Shown: in pieces, positions 1 to 10,379 of the stretch
Layout: every line of letters begins with the position of its first letter
How positions within the stretch are numbered: position 1 is the first letter of the stretch
DNA from: Rosa chinensis
Taxonomy: Eukaryota; Streptophyta; Magnoliopsida; Rosales; Rosaceae
Reading direction: 5' to 3'
DNA: 64,000 bases
NCBI RefSeq assembly: GCF_002994745.2
Contig: NW_020126817.1
Location: 62,001 to 126,000 of the forward strand
Notes under the pieces: model-generated
The model's database searches: none
What the model saw: only the letters and a program-made list of their open reading frames with translations
What the model was told of the DNA's origin: nothing
Program-made: the position numbers and the translations under genes

Positions 1-1379
1 CCAAATATCATTGTTTTGGACCAAACCTTCACTCTAACCAACATGGGAATGGACAAAGGCATAATTTTCAACTTTGAGCCTTCTACAAATTTGAAAGTCC
101 AAAACCACACTTAAACAATTTCCCAAGAGTTTTCTTTTCAATTTGTCTCCTCTTTTGCCGTTTTTCTTTCTTGTTTTTCTTTTTTTTTCATTTTTTTTCA
201 TTTTTTTTTTCTTCATTTTCTTTCATTCATTTTTCACGGCAATCTTCTTTCTTTTTCTTGGTTTTTCCCCACCCCACACTTGTCTTTCATCGTCACCCCT
301 ACACACTATGTCATGCTCTACTAAGTCCCTAAGACAAGGGTAGAGATATCCTGTACTAAGCTCATGGTAGGGTAGTGAGGGTGATGAAACAGAGGTTTTA
401 AACGTAGGCTCAAAGGGGTTCATTCTAAGGAGTCCCACGACGGGCACAATTGGGGACACATGCTTGTTTGGCTATGGTGGTTACCCTAATGCCTTCTATC
501 CTATCCAGGATCAGGGTATATTATGGCATACAAGTTTTGACAGTCACAACAGCTGAGTTCTAGTACTCTCTAGTCCATTAAAATCTACGGCACATGATCA
601 TTGGATTTTCAAAGAATGATGAGGTTTTGCAAATACAGCCATGAAACTATGAATTTATCAATAAGCACTCGAAAAGAAGGTATTTTAGCTCAATAGCTCA
701 CTTAGGGTCAAATGAATCAGACTTAATCCTTGCATGCTTAATGAACCAAGTTACAACCCTATCTCAAATCTTCATACAAGCATCACAACGTCGATTAACC
801 ACAGAATTCAATTAAGTCCTATTTCGATTGTGAAAACCTTCAGTCATGAATTCAGAGACATGTTCATCCTAGACGTTAGGAGCATCCTAAGACTCAAACA
901 AACAATACAAAACAAAACAACGACTCAACAAAAAAAACAAGTAAATGACTCTACTTCCCCTAACTGTTGTCTCAGAGACTCCAAACTCATGGCTTTCACG
1001 TTAAACACTTAATCAAAATTGCATAGATAATTCCATGGTTAATAAACCTGTGACATTCATATGACTCTAAAACCAATGATTTTTTCATTTTTTTAAACTA
1101 AAATAAAGGTGTAAACCTACCCCGCACTTAGAATCTACATTGTCCTCAATGTGGGCAAAAAAATATGGTATATAGACCCTAAATATGGGGGCTACGAAAA
1201 TAAGGGAAAGGTAAAATAAACAAACAAACAAAGACACAAGTACAATTCAACCTAAGCAAGTGAAGGGATAGAAATGTCAAACTCTCGTTGATGGCTCCTT
1301 CACAGCTTCGGTTGAAATGGGTTGCCTCCCATGCAGCGCTTAATATTTATAGTCCTTCAGCCTGGACTTTTCTCCTTGT

Positions 1380-2975
1380 TCACACGTGCTCATTCCTTGG
1401 GTTGGGCACCGTGTTACTTGGTAACTTCCCTGTTTCAGCAATCCGACCCATGAAATCCACCACTTGGCCCATTTGATTCTTGAGCTCCGCAATATCCTTT
1501 GAATGGGTCGCCTGTCCTTCAATCAAAGCTTGAGTAGCTGTGTTAAGTTGTTGTTGCCCCACAGCAAGGGACTTCAACAGTTCATCATAATTAGGGGCAC
1601 TCAAAGTATTAGAAACAGGAGGTGGAGGGACAGAATTGGGAATACCAAAAGTTTGAGGTACCTGAGGCCTCAAAAACAAACCTGGTGGGCGCTGAGAATT
1701 CTGACCTGGGCCTTGAGGTGGTCTCAAGGTGTTATCATTGTTGGCCCAACGAAAGTTGGGGTGGTCTCTGAGCCCAGGATTGTATGTATTAGAGTAAGGG
1801 TTGTACCTCGGGCCTCCTTGACCTCCTTGATACCCTAGGGCGTTAACAGATTCCCATCCTTCTGGAGAGGCAAGGTGGGGACATTTATCAGTGGGGTGCC
1901 CTTGAGTCGAGCACATCCCACACACTTGAGTCATTGCTCCTCCTCCATTAACGTTTAAGACTTGAGACAGCAGAGTAGACATCTTGTTGACCTTGTCTTC
2001 AAGAGCAGAGTTAGTGGACACCTCATGTACCCTCCGTTGAGAGGAAAGCACCCCCTCATATTGTTGATAGTTTAGTGCACGATTAGTAAGTAGCACCTTG
2101 GCATCAGCAGGTGTCTTATCCATAAAGGATCCTCCAGCAGCAGCATCTAACAGACCACGCTCATTAGTGGTGAGTCCTTCATAAAAATAGGTAAGGAGGG
2201 ACCCCTCACTCATCCCATGGTTAGGGCATGATGCTACAAGGCTCTTAAACCTATCCCAATAATTGCAGAAATTCTCCTCATGTCCTTGCGTGATTCAACT
2301 AATCTGCTTCTTCAAAACAGTGACCTTTGAGGCAGGAAAGTACTTCGTAAGGAACTCGCCCTTCATCCTATCCCAAGTGTTGATAGTCCCAGCAGGCAGC
2401 TCAAATAGCCAAGTCTTAGCCTTGTCCTCCAAAGTAAAGGGGAATGCCTTCATCTTCAAGATATTGATATCAGCTCCTTTAGGGCACATACTCCCACAGA
2501 CAAACTCGAACTCCTTGAGATGCTTGTTGGTGTCTTCACTACTCATCCCATGAAACTTGGGTAGGTGATGCAGAAACCCACTCTTTAACTCAAAATCATC
2601 ATTAAGCCCCTCTCCTGGTTCTGGATAGGCAATGCATAAGGGTGCAACACCCCCACCTGTAGGATTAGACAGTTGCCTAATAGTCTCAGCCATTGGTGCC
2701 TGTACTTGCTCAACACGGGCGTGCTCTTCCTCTTCTTCCTCTTCAATGACCTCCTCTTCTTCCTCTTCCAAGACTTGTTCTTCTCCTTCTTTAGAATGGT
2801 CAGGTTTGTTGATCTCCTCGGTTGATCTAGTTGAGGAGTTATAACCTGAATAGCTAGAGTCCTGAGAATCCCTCCTTTCTAGAGGAAGGCGGTCTGAAAA
2901 ATTGAGTTCTGCCCTTTGCTTAGCACGTTCCAATTTTTCAAAGAGCTCCTTAGTCTTATCAGAGACAGTGGACAT
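1380..2975 (-). pseudogene. gag: gag pseudogene of A0, one nonsense mutation
   Basis: This encodes a capsid/nucleocapsid polyprotein about 531 codons long, in the same frame throughout and collinear with the intact gag at 30923-32542. The order is: acidic N-terminal tract, retrotransposon-gag capsid domain, CCHC knuckle (CGMCSTQGHPTDKC), then a Gln/Pro/Asn-rich tail with YNPYSNTYNPG. A TGA at 2297-2295 replaces the Gly codon of KQISGITQG in the intact copies, so a single G-to-T change ends translation after 226 residues. The acidic tract is 8 residues shorter than in the intact copy. Like all A copies it ends at PNPRNEHV, with no protease or polymerase after it. Confidence 0.93.
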
Positions 2976-2979
2976 TCAT
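2959..2979 (-). promoter_or_regulatory. Six-codon uORF overlapping the gag start (A0)
   Basis: The sequence ATGAATG places an upstream ATG four bases before the gag ATG in another frame. It opens six codons and then TGA. The same layout occurs at every A gag and at the C gag-pol start. Function is inferred. Confidence 0.6.
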
Positions 2980-3420
2980 GGACCTTTAAGACCAAATCAA
3001 GTGTTAGTAACATGTACAAGGTTCGAAATATAAACATTATGTCTTTCCTTAACTGATAGGAGCAAAAAAGTGTGACGATATTATTAATTATGTGCCTCAT
3101 TTTAGCCTTATTTCTCCCTTAGTTTAGTGTTTTGAGTCATTAAGTCATTTTGAAAGTCTTGTTGAGTGTTTGGAGTGAAATAGGCGGAAAAAGTAAAATT
3201 CATGAAAAATCCTAGCTGGATCAGGATTCCTAACTGTCAACTATTTTTGCGGTCTTTACATTTTAATTTCCCTTTATTTTCTCTAGAAAATTCTGATATT
3301 CTCCTGCTTGTTGTAGGAAACGTTGCCTGGTTGAACTCTTGGAAACAGCAATGATGGAGTCATAAAATAAAGCATTAAGATATTTGACCAAGCAATGAAG
3401 AAGGGAAATAAAGGAGAAAA

Positions 3421-3605
3421 GATGTTTTCAGTTGAGGAATAAAAGAAAAAGATGTTTCAGCTGGAAAATAAATAAGAGAAAGACGTTTTCAGTTGGGGAA
3501 TAAAGGAGAAAAGACGTTTTCAGTTAAGGAATAAAAGAAAAAGATGTTTCAGCTGGAAAAATAAATAAGAGAAAGATGTTTCAGCTTGGAAATTAAAGGA
3601 ATTGC
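3421..3605 (+). repeat. 31-bp minisatellite in A-type U3
   Basis: Six units start at 3421, 3451, 3482, 3513, 3543 and 3575 (spacing 30-32). Each begins GAYGTTTTCAG or GATGTTTCAG, followed by an A-rich stretch. A seventh, separated unit lies near 3644. The array recurs in LTR2 and LTR3 and, inverted, at about 61640-61830 in A3. Its place directly upstream of the CCAAT/TATA pair suggests an enhancer array; that role is inferred. Confidence 0.85.
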
Positions 3606-3672
3606 CCCATTATGAGAGGAGTTAAGGCCATAAAGAAGACGTTTCAGTTGGGAAAGCCAACCAATGCTCCCC

Positions 3673-3680
3673 TATAAATA
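3673..3680 (+). promoter_or_regulatory. TATA box, LTR1
   Basis: TATAAATA lies 7 bp after a CCAAT box (3661-3665). By plant spacing, transcription would start near 3705, marking the U3/R border. Confidence 0.75.
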
Positions 3681-3704
3681 GGCAATGCCCAGAACATAAT
3701 TTGC

Positions 3705-3785
3705 ATCACTTCCCGGCCTATCACTTCCCAGCCACAGATCACTTCCCAGCCAAGATCACTTCCCAGCCTATCACTTCTTGGCCAA
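3705..3785 (+). repeat. Short ATCACTTCCCAGCC repeats just after the TATA box
   Basis: Five irregular units start at 3705, 3720, 3738, 3755 and 3770 (15-18 bp spacing). They lie at the predicted 5' end of the transcript. B3 inserted into this same repeat in A3. Confidence 0.8.
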
Positions 3786-4846
3786 AAACCATTCCAAGAC
3801 TCTGCCCAATTCACTCCTTAAACTTCCATCACCTACAAGACCGTGACACCATCCATCCATCAATCTACAAAGCTCTTAGGCGCTGAGTCAAGGACGCTCC
3901 ACCACCATAGCAGAGACGAGTTCATCACCGTGTTGCTAAGCCGCTGAGGAAAGCTTCAAAGTGTAACTATGACTCTACTTACAATTTTTTTTCGGTTTTG
4001 TGCGTTTCAATTTGCAAGTTGTGTAATTGGAGACACGGAATTTTCAGAATATTTTTATTAATATTTTTGAGATTTTCAGTTTATTATTGAGTTAATTTTG
4101 AGAATTCTTTTATGATGCATGTTACAATCTTGTGCCCTTTTACGTGTTTAGGTAATTTTCAGAGTTAGGTTCATAAGTTTGCATGCTAGAATAACGGTGA
4201 GAGTTCTTGTGTGTTTGCTTAATTTGCCAAGAGTAATTGTTATTTGTTAAGACGCTGAGTTAAACAAGTAGTAATTAGTTCTAACGGGTGGTAAAACTCA
4301 TGCTTTAATGATTAAATGATTCTGGAAATTACGTGTTAAATTCTATGTCTAATGGTTAATTTGCACGTGTGAGTTGATTCGAGGGTTAGATAATACTACT
4401 AGTTAAGAGAATTACGCTGAGTGTTTTCAAAAATTGTAGTATTAGGCTTGGTAAGGACTTTTCCGATCCAATCCTACATTAGAACGAATCAGATAAATGG
4501 ATTGATCCGCTGAGGCTTTTCATTTGAGCTCTTATCTAGGCATTTAAGATGGGCACATTTTTGTAGCATGTTGAAATGGATTTTCTGTTTTTACACTTAG
4601 TAATTTTCGAGTGGTATTGGTCTAGGTTAGGGAAGTCGATCATTGTATATAGGTTTATTTGTTTTGTTTTTATTTTAAGTAGATTAGGAACCAAAATTCA
4701 AAACCCCCCATTTTATTCTTTTATTTGTTAATTGACCTTTTTGTGTAGGTGTACCCTACAATCCCCGGACTGAACGATCCCTGCTTATCCTATACTAACA
4801 ACTACATTTTGCAGGGTTAAATTGTGAGGCTATTTCAGCCGCATCA

Positions 4847-5982
4847 ATTTTTGGCGCCGTTGCCGGGGATTGTTAAAATCCCTTGCACTTAAAGTGTCAT
4901 CGATTTTTTTGCATATAGAATGCATGCTAATTTTTGTACTACACTTGTGGAATGGTGACAAATTGCAATTTCGGTTAGGCAAGCTTTAATTGTGATTTAG
5001 TTTAAGTTTTATGAGTGTTACGAAATTAAGCATGTCTTTTATCATTGTTGTACAATTTGTAGAAGTTGTTTTTTTAAGCATATTGTAAATTGTATGTGTT
5101 TCACTTAGATTTTTTTTTTTCCAGCATTTTGTAAATTGTATATTGTAAATTGTAGAATGAGTTTTTTTTTTTTTTTAATATATTTTTTTTTAGCATGTTG
5201 TAAATTGTATGTGTTTCACTTAGATTAATATACTTAGGTTATGAATTTAGCTAAATACTTAATTATTGTAAGTGTGTAAAATCGTATGAGTAGACAAGGG
5301 CCCTTTTGTTAATATTGGCCTAAACCCTTCATTAGTACCTTGCTTAGGTCTCTTGAGGTTGAGGGCGGCCTTTATTAGCACTTGGAGAACGGTCTAACAC
5401 ATAAGTTAATTTCCCAGCTGAGTAAGGGGCGCATACGGATGGTGTCTTAGGTTGAGACCCTGGGTGATGGGTTCAATTGGATCTCAGAGATACTATAGAA
5501 TGAGCCTAAACCACTATGTGGGAGTAGCCGATAGGGGCCTAAACCTCTATGAGGGAGTAGCCTCCGTAGTATCACTAAAATGAGTCCTCCCTCTCACTTA
5601 CCTCTTAATCTGGCCATTCGGCCTTCTGAAACAAAGGAAAGAGACTTATGTCTGGGCGACTATCCCTATATCGTATCTCACCAATAGTAGTGGTTTCTAT
5701 TGGGCTCGACTTACAACTTGGAATCAATTAAGATATTAACTATGTTTATAATAATAATAATAAAAAAAAATTGATGTGTGACCTGCTTAAGGTATATTGG
5801 ATTAAACATGACTTTGTCGAGGGTAGCTGTTCTATAGTCCCATTGCACAAACGAGGTCCTCTGTTCCAGTACCTAAGTATGTAAATGTAAAAGTAACTTA
5901 GAAAGTTAAGGAAAGACATAATGTTTGTATTTCGAACCTTGTATATGTTACTAACACTTGATTTGGTCTTAAAGGTCCATGA
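4847..5982 (+). other. A1 leader (5' UTR between PBS and gag)
   Basis: About 1.1 kb is non-coding. The first half is A/T-rich with T tracts and repeats of TTGTAAATTGTATGTG. From about 5310 it carries a block also found in the B and C families: a GGCCTAAACCC stretch, GAGGGCGGCCTTTATTA, two small hairpins (5511-5521 and 5544-5554), and a GGTATATTGGATTAAACAT ... GTCCCATTGCAC segment. Conservation between families that share little else argues for a cis function. Confidence 0.8.
4852..4870 (+). other. Primer binding site, tRNA-Asp type (A1)
   Basis: TGGCGCCGTTGCCGGGGAT is complementary to the 3' end of plant tRNA-Asp (GTC) and lies 5 bp after the LTR end. This PBS is typical of Athila-lineage elements. 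Confidence 0.92.
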
Positions 5983-5999
5983 ATGTCCACTGTCTCTGA
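5979..5999 (+). promoter_or_regulatory. Six-codon uORF overlapping the gag start (A1)
   Basis: The first ATG of ATGAATG opens six codons (MNVHCL) and then TGA. The second ATG is the gag start in another frame. Confidence 0.6.
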
Positions 6000-6874
6000 T
6001 AAGACTAAGGAGCTCTTTGAAAAATTGGAACGTGCTAGGCAAAGGGCAGAACTCACTTTTTCAGACCGCCCTCCTCTAGAAAGGAGGGATTCTCAGGACT
6101 CTAGCTATTCAGGTTATAACTCCTCAACTAGATTAACCGAGGAGGTCAACAAACCTGACCATTCTGAAGAAGGAGAAGAACAAGTCTTTGAAGAGGAAGA
6201 AGAAGAAGAGGTCACTGAAGAGGACGTTGCAGACACAGAAGAGGAAGAAGAGGAAGAGCACGCCCGTGTTGAGCAAGTACAGGCACCAATGGCTGAGACT
6301 ATTAGGCAACTATCCAATCCTACAGGTGGGGGTGTTGCACCCTTATGCATTGCCTATCCAGAACCAGGAGAGGGGCTTAATGATGATTTTGAGTTAAAGA
6401 GTGGGTTTCTGCATCACCTACCCAAGTTTCATGGGATGAGTAGTGAAGACACCAACAAGCATCTCAAGGAGTTCGAGTTTGTCTGTGGGAGTATGTGCCC
6501 TAAAGGAGCTGATATCAATATCTTGAAGATGAAGGCATTTCCCTTTACTTTGGAGGACAAGGCCAAGACTTGGCTATTCGAGCTGCCTGCTGGGACTATC
6601 AACACTTGGGATAGGATGAAGGGCGAGTTCCTTACGAAGTACTTTCCTGCCTCAAAGGTCACTGTTTTGAGGAAGCAGATTAGTGGAATCACGCAAGGAC
6701 ATGAGGAGAATTTCTGCAATTATTGGGATAGATTTAAGAGCCTTGTAGCATCATGCCCTAACCATGGGATGAGTGAGGGGTCCCTCCTAACCTATTTTTA
6801 TGAAGGACTCACCGCTAATGAGCGTGGTCTGTTAGATGCTGCTGCTGGAGGATCTTTTATGGATAAGACACCTG

Positions 6875-9583
6875 TGATACGTGCAAAAGCATTCGCCAAT
6901 TTAAACCCTGAAAATGTCGAGCGTTAGTATAGGATAAGCAGGGATCGTTCTAAACCGGGGATTGAGGGTGCTAACATGTGAGAAACAAATTAAAGAGAAA
7001 GAATATACAAAAGTTACGAAATTAAAAGAACACTTTACAAATTTTACAAAAATTAGAATTTTACAAGTTACAAGCATGCATAAAATTAGAACAAACAAAA
7101 GTTAGAGAAAGAGCACATACATGTTACGAATTAGAGGACAAAGGAATGAGAGAAAGAAATGAAATTCACAAGTATATATATAGGCAAGGACGTAATTAGA
7201 GAGAAAACAAGTTAGAAAAGGTTTAGAAATCCTACTCCTATTTATACACAATTTACAAGTCCAAATCATATTGGGAATCCATATACAACAAGGATTACTA
7301 GTTATATTAGGATTACTTAATTACTAAGAAAACAAATTATTGACCAAGTCAAACATTAAATCCTAAGTCAAAACTAACTCTAACTACTTTCCCTAAAATT
7401 TAGGAACCTATCCCTTAAATTAAGGAGACCTAACAAACTCATAACAAACTCCTAAAAAACACTAAAACTAAAACAAACACATATTTACTATTCACGGAGA
7501 CACTATTCACGAATTAAAAACATTTATTTTTTTTATTTATTATTTTTATTTAACTAGGTTAACATGCTACCTAAAAATCTAAGTTAATTTTATTTATTTA
7601 CACAAACAAGAAAACATAAAGATGGGGGGTTTTTTTGAAGATTGAAAACATAAATTTTCAGAAAATAAACAAAGATTGAAAACGTTTTTATTTACATAGG
7701 TAGGAAAAGAAGAATTTTTGAAGAACAATTTTTCAAGAACTAATCAAGAACAATCCATTCATGCAATCTTTAATCTTTTAGTTACCATGAAACGATATCA
7801 ACCAAGAAACAAAGTTACAAGCGCCCAATGTCCCTTATATGACTTCCCTTTACACAATTGAGTAGAACAAGCGCCTAAACAATATACTTCAAATGCAGGT
7901 ATCACACAATCAAAGCAACTCATGATCTCATGCATTCGAATCATTAAGCACAAGTGAAAGTTTAGTCAATAAACATGCAAATTCAAGTACTCAAAGCAAG
8001 TCTTTTCATTACATGCATAATCTGATCTCGACCTTTGTACAAAGCCTTTACTACTTTAACGAACTAGGATCAACAAGCGTTCACCTAATTACTAGCTCCA
8101 ATTACATGCAATCATCCTAAGTTGCGCACCCAAAGAACAAGAACACATAAAAGTTTTCCATAAAACAAAACCAGATTATCATTCCATATTTCGGCAACAA
8201 ATAAAGATCAAACACGCATAAACCAATCAATCATTGAAAAGAACATCAAAATCGCATTCAAAAATCAGAAAGTTATCTCATGGTTTCGGTTTTACACATA
8301 AGGAAAACAAAACAGAAAATACAACTACAAAAACACTAAACCGTAAAGCAAACATAGGGAAGATGGTATGAACAACCCTTGACTACGTCCCAAGGTCCAA
8401 AGCAGATCCAAGGCAGCAACACAAGGTAGAATTCACGGCTAGGATGGAGGATGGCACGGCTAGGAACTTGTAGATGCAAAAACCTGAAACTCAAGAGCAA
8501 ACCGGTGAGAAACGAAATCGTGGAGAATAATGTGTCAACCCTGAACGTCTAATACACAAGGTATATATAGTAGAACGTCTCAAGGCACTCCCAATTCGTT
8601 TCTACTTGGTTTCTCTTAGTTCGTGTTGATTTAGGACTTCTTTCTCTCAAAACAGATTTCCGGCAGGATTGACCTCAGTCCACTAAAACGGCCATAACTT
8701 TCTCTAGAAAATAGCTATTGATGAGCTGTAAAAAGCTCTGGAAACTAGACATCTGTAGCTTTCCAACCATATAAAGATCATAATTTTCTGAGCTCTGACC
8801 GATTTTTGACACTCCGTTGAAGTTGACTGATCTGCACAGGCAGATTTCCGAATCTGTAATGGATTTGACTTTTAATGCACAAGTTGAGTCCAATTCGATT
8901 TCCCTTTGCATCACATGCCTCTCACATGTCTTCCACGCCTATTCTGAAGTAGAAACGTCAAGAACTTGATAGAACCTTCAAGAACCCTCAAGAAATTCCA
9001 ATCCTTACTCAACAAGAAGTCCAAATTCCACATTGCTTTGAAATCCGAATTCCTTGTTGCTTTCTCTTCCATGTGCACGGCATATGATCTTCTTGAGACT
9101 TCTAGATGCTTCTTGTACATTCCATAGCTCTCCTAGTATGAGTAGAACTCCATATGCAAGTAGGTTTCCTAGTTGAATACAAACTTCTTTTCTGCGATTC
9201 TTCTACACTCTTCCGGAACCTTCTTGAGTAATCCTTATCCAACAGGGACTCCTTGTCACACTAGGATTCCTTATCTGAGTAGAATTGGGTCTCCCTATTC
9301 AAGTAGAACTTCTAATTTCCGCGACTTAAGAGTTTGAATCCAAGTCAGCTTCTGATTCCTACTCCAACTAGGATTCCTTTTCCTAGTCAAACTGGGAAAA
9401 CTTCCATTTCTTCATTTCTTTCCATTTCTGCGTCACTTGTGCCTTCCTTAGTCATTTTTGGACCTTGAGACTCCATTTTCACCTGAAAAACACTAACTAA
9501 GTTAAATTGATCAAGATAAAGGAAATAACTTAGCAAAATATAGGGTTTAATCATTATAAACGTCGCATTTTATGCTCCTATCA
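6875..9583 (-). mobile_element. Solo LTR, family D (2709 bp)
   Basis: One LTR in reverse orientation runs from TGATACGTGC to GCTCCTATCA and is flanked by ACCTG at 6870-6874 and 9584-9588. There is no PBS, PPT or internal region, so I call it a solo LTR left by LTR-LTR recombination. Near its 3' end it has the CAATCCCCGG/ACGATCCC block shared by families A, B and C, which ties it to the same lineage. A TATA box lies on the minus strand at 8562-8569. The only frames are short and do not resemble known proteins. A loose array of CTAGGATTCC- and AGTAGAAYT-like units lies at about 9120-9410. Confidence 0.92.
8562..8569 (-). promoter_or_regulatory. TATA box of solo LTR D
   Basis: TATATATA on the minus strand is placed as in the other families, roughly 1 kb inside the LTR. 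Confidence 0.6.
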
Positions 9584-10363
9584 ACCTGCTGATGCCAAGG
9601 TGCTACTTACTAATCGTGCACTAAACTATCAACAATATGAGGGGGTGCTTTCCTCTCAACGGAGGGTACATGAGGTGTCCACTAACTCTGCTCTTGAAGA
9701 CAAGGTCAACAAGATGTCTACTCTGCTGTCTCAAGTCTTAAACGTTAATGGAGGAGGAGCAATGACTCAAGTGTGTGGGATGTGCTCGACTCAAGGGCAC
9801 CCCACAGATAAATGTCCCCAGCTTGCCTCTCCAGAAGGATGGGAATCTGTTAACGCCCTAGGGTATCAAGGAGGTCAAGGAGGCCCGAGGTACAACCCTT
9901 ACTCTAATACATACAATCCTGGGCTCAGAGACCACCCCAACTTTCGTTGGGCCAACAATGATAACACCTTGAGACCACCTCAAGGCCCAGGTCAGAATTC
10001 TCAGCGCCCACCAGGTTTGTTTTTGAGGCCTCAGGTACCTCAAAATTTTGGTATTCCCAATTCTGTCCCTCCACCTCCTGTCTCTAATACTTTGAGTGCC
10101 CCTAATTATGATGAACTGTTGAAGTCCCTTGCTGTGGGGCAACAACAACTTAACACGGCTACTCAAGCTTTGATTGAAGGACAGGCGACCCATTCAAAGG
10201 ATATTGCAGAGCTCAAGAATCAAATGGGCCAAGTGGTGGATTTCATGGGTCGGATTTCTGAAACAGGGAAGCTACCAAGTAACACGGTGCCTAACCCAAG
10301 GAATGAGCACGTGTGAACAAGGAGAAAAGTCCAGGCTGAAGGACTATAAATATTAAGCGCTGC

Positions 10364-10379
10364 ATGGGAGGCAACCCAT
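10364..10379 (+). other. Conserved 3' RNA hairpin (A1)
   Basis: The stem ATGGG/CCCAT closes the loop AGGCAA. B and C copies have TTGGG/CCCAA at the same place, a compensatory change. It lies about 50 bp after the coding region. Confidence 0.75.

Larger units (their letters stand above)
1..3053 (-). mobile_element. Element A0, segment 1: 3' UTR and gag of outermost Athila-like element
   Basis: This is the left visible part of a minus-strand gag-only element. Positions 1-1379 are its 3' UTR, which matches the 3' UTRs of the intact plus-strand copies and of A3. The rest is a gag pseudogene followed by about 78 bp of leader. It breaks off at 3053, where the plus-strand complex inserted. The 5-bp duplication TTAAC lies at 3049-3053 and again at 36204-36208, and A0 resumes at 36209. 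Its 3' LTR lies left of the window. No host sequence is visible. Confidence 0.9.
3054..4846 (+). repeat. LTR1 of the A complex (5' LTR)
   Basis: This is a 1793-bp LTR starting TGATAGGAGC and ending GCCGCATCA. U3 holds a 31-bp minisatellite, a CCAAT box at 3661 and a TATA box at 3673. It differs from LTR2 and LTR3 at a few sites, for example CAGTTAAGG against CAGTTGAGG. A 61-codon frame at 3701-3886 is present in all three LTRs; it covers the short repeats after the TATA box and I do not regard it as a gene. Confidence 0.96.
5983..10316 (+). pseudogene. gag: gag of A1, split by a solo LTR
   Basis: The coding parts are 5983-6874 and 9589-10316, separated by the solo LTR at 6875-9583 plus the duplicated ACCTG. 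Apart from the insertion the reading frame matches the intact 539-residue gag of A2, and I saw no other lesion. The N-terminal part now ends at an early stop 51 codons inside the LTR (6927). The C-terminal part keeps the CCHC knuckle and the YNPYSNTYNPG tail but has no start of its own at the right place. Gag would form the virus-like particle and bind RNA; this copy cannot make full-length protein. Confidence 0.95.

Noticed and set aside
3701..3886. 61-codon frame repeated in all three A LTRs
   Set aside because: It covers the short ATCACTTCCCAGCC repeats and identity follows from recent LTR copying. The A3 counterpart is not a matching open frame. No domain is recognisable.
4852..4872. Possible tRNA-Asp gene fragments at the PBS sites
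   Set aside because: Only the 3' end complement is present and always 5 bp after an LTR; these are primer sites, not tRNA genes.
5748..5769. ATA/A microsatellite in the A leader
   Set aside because: Real but short and variable among copies; nothing beyond ordinary slippage is indicated.
6875..9583. A complete element rather than a solo LTR
   Set aside because: No PBS, PPT or second LTR lies between the ends, and the U5-type CAATCCCCGG block occurs once, near the 3' terminus.
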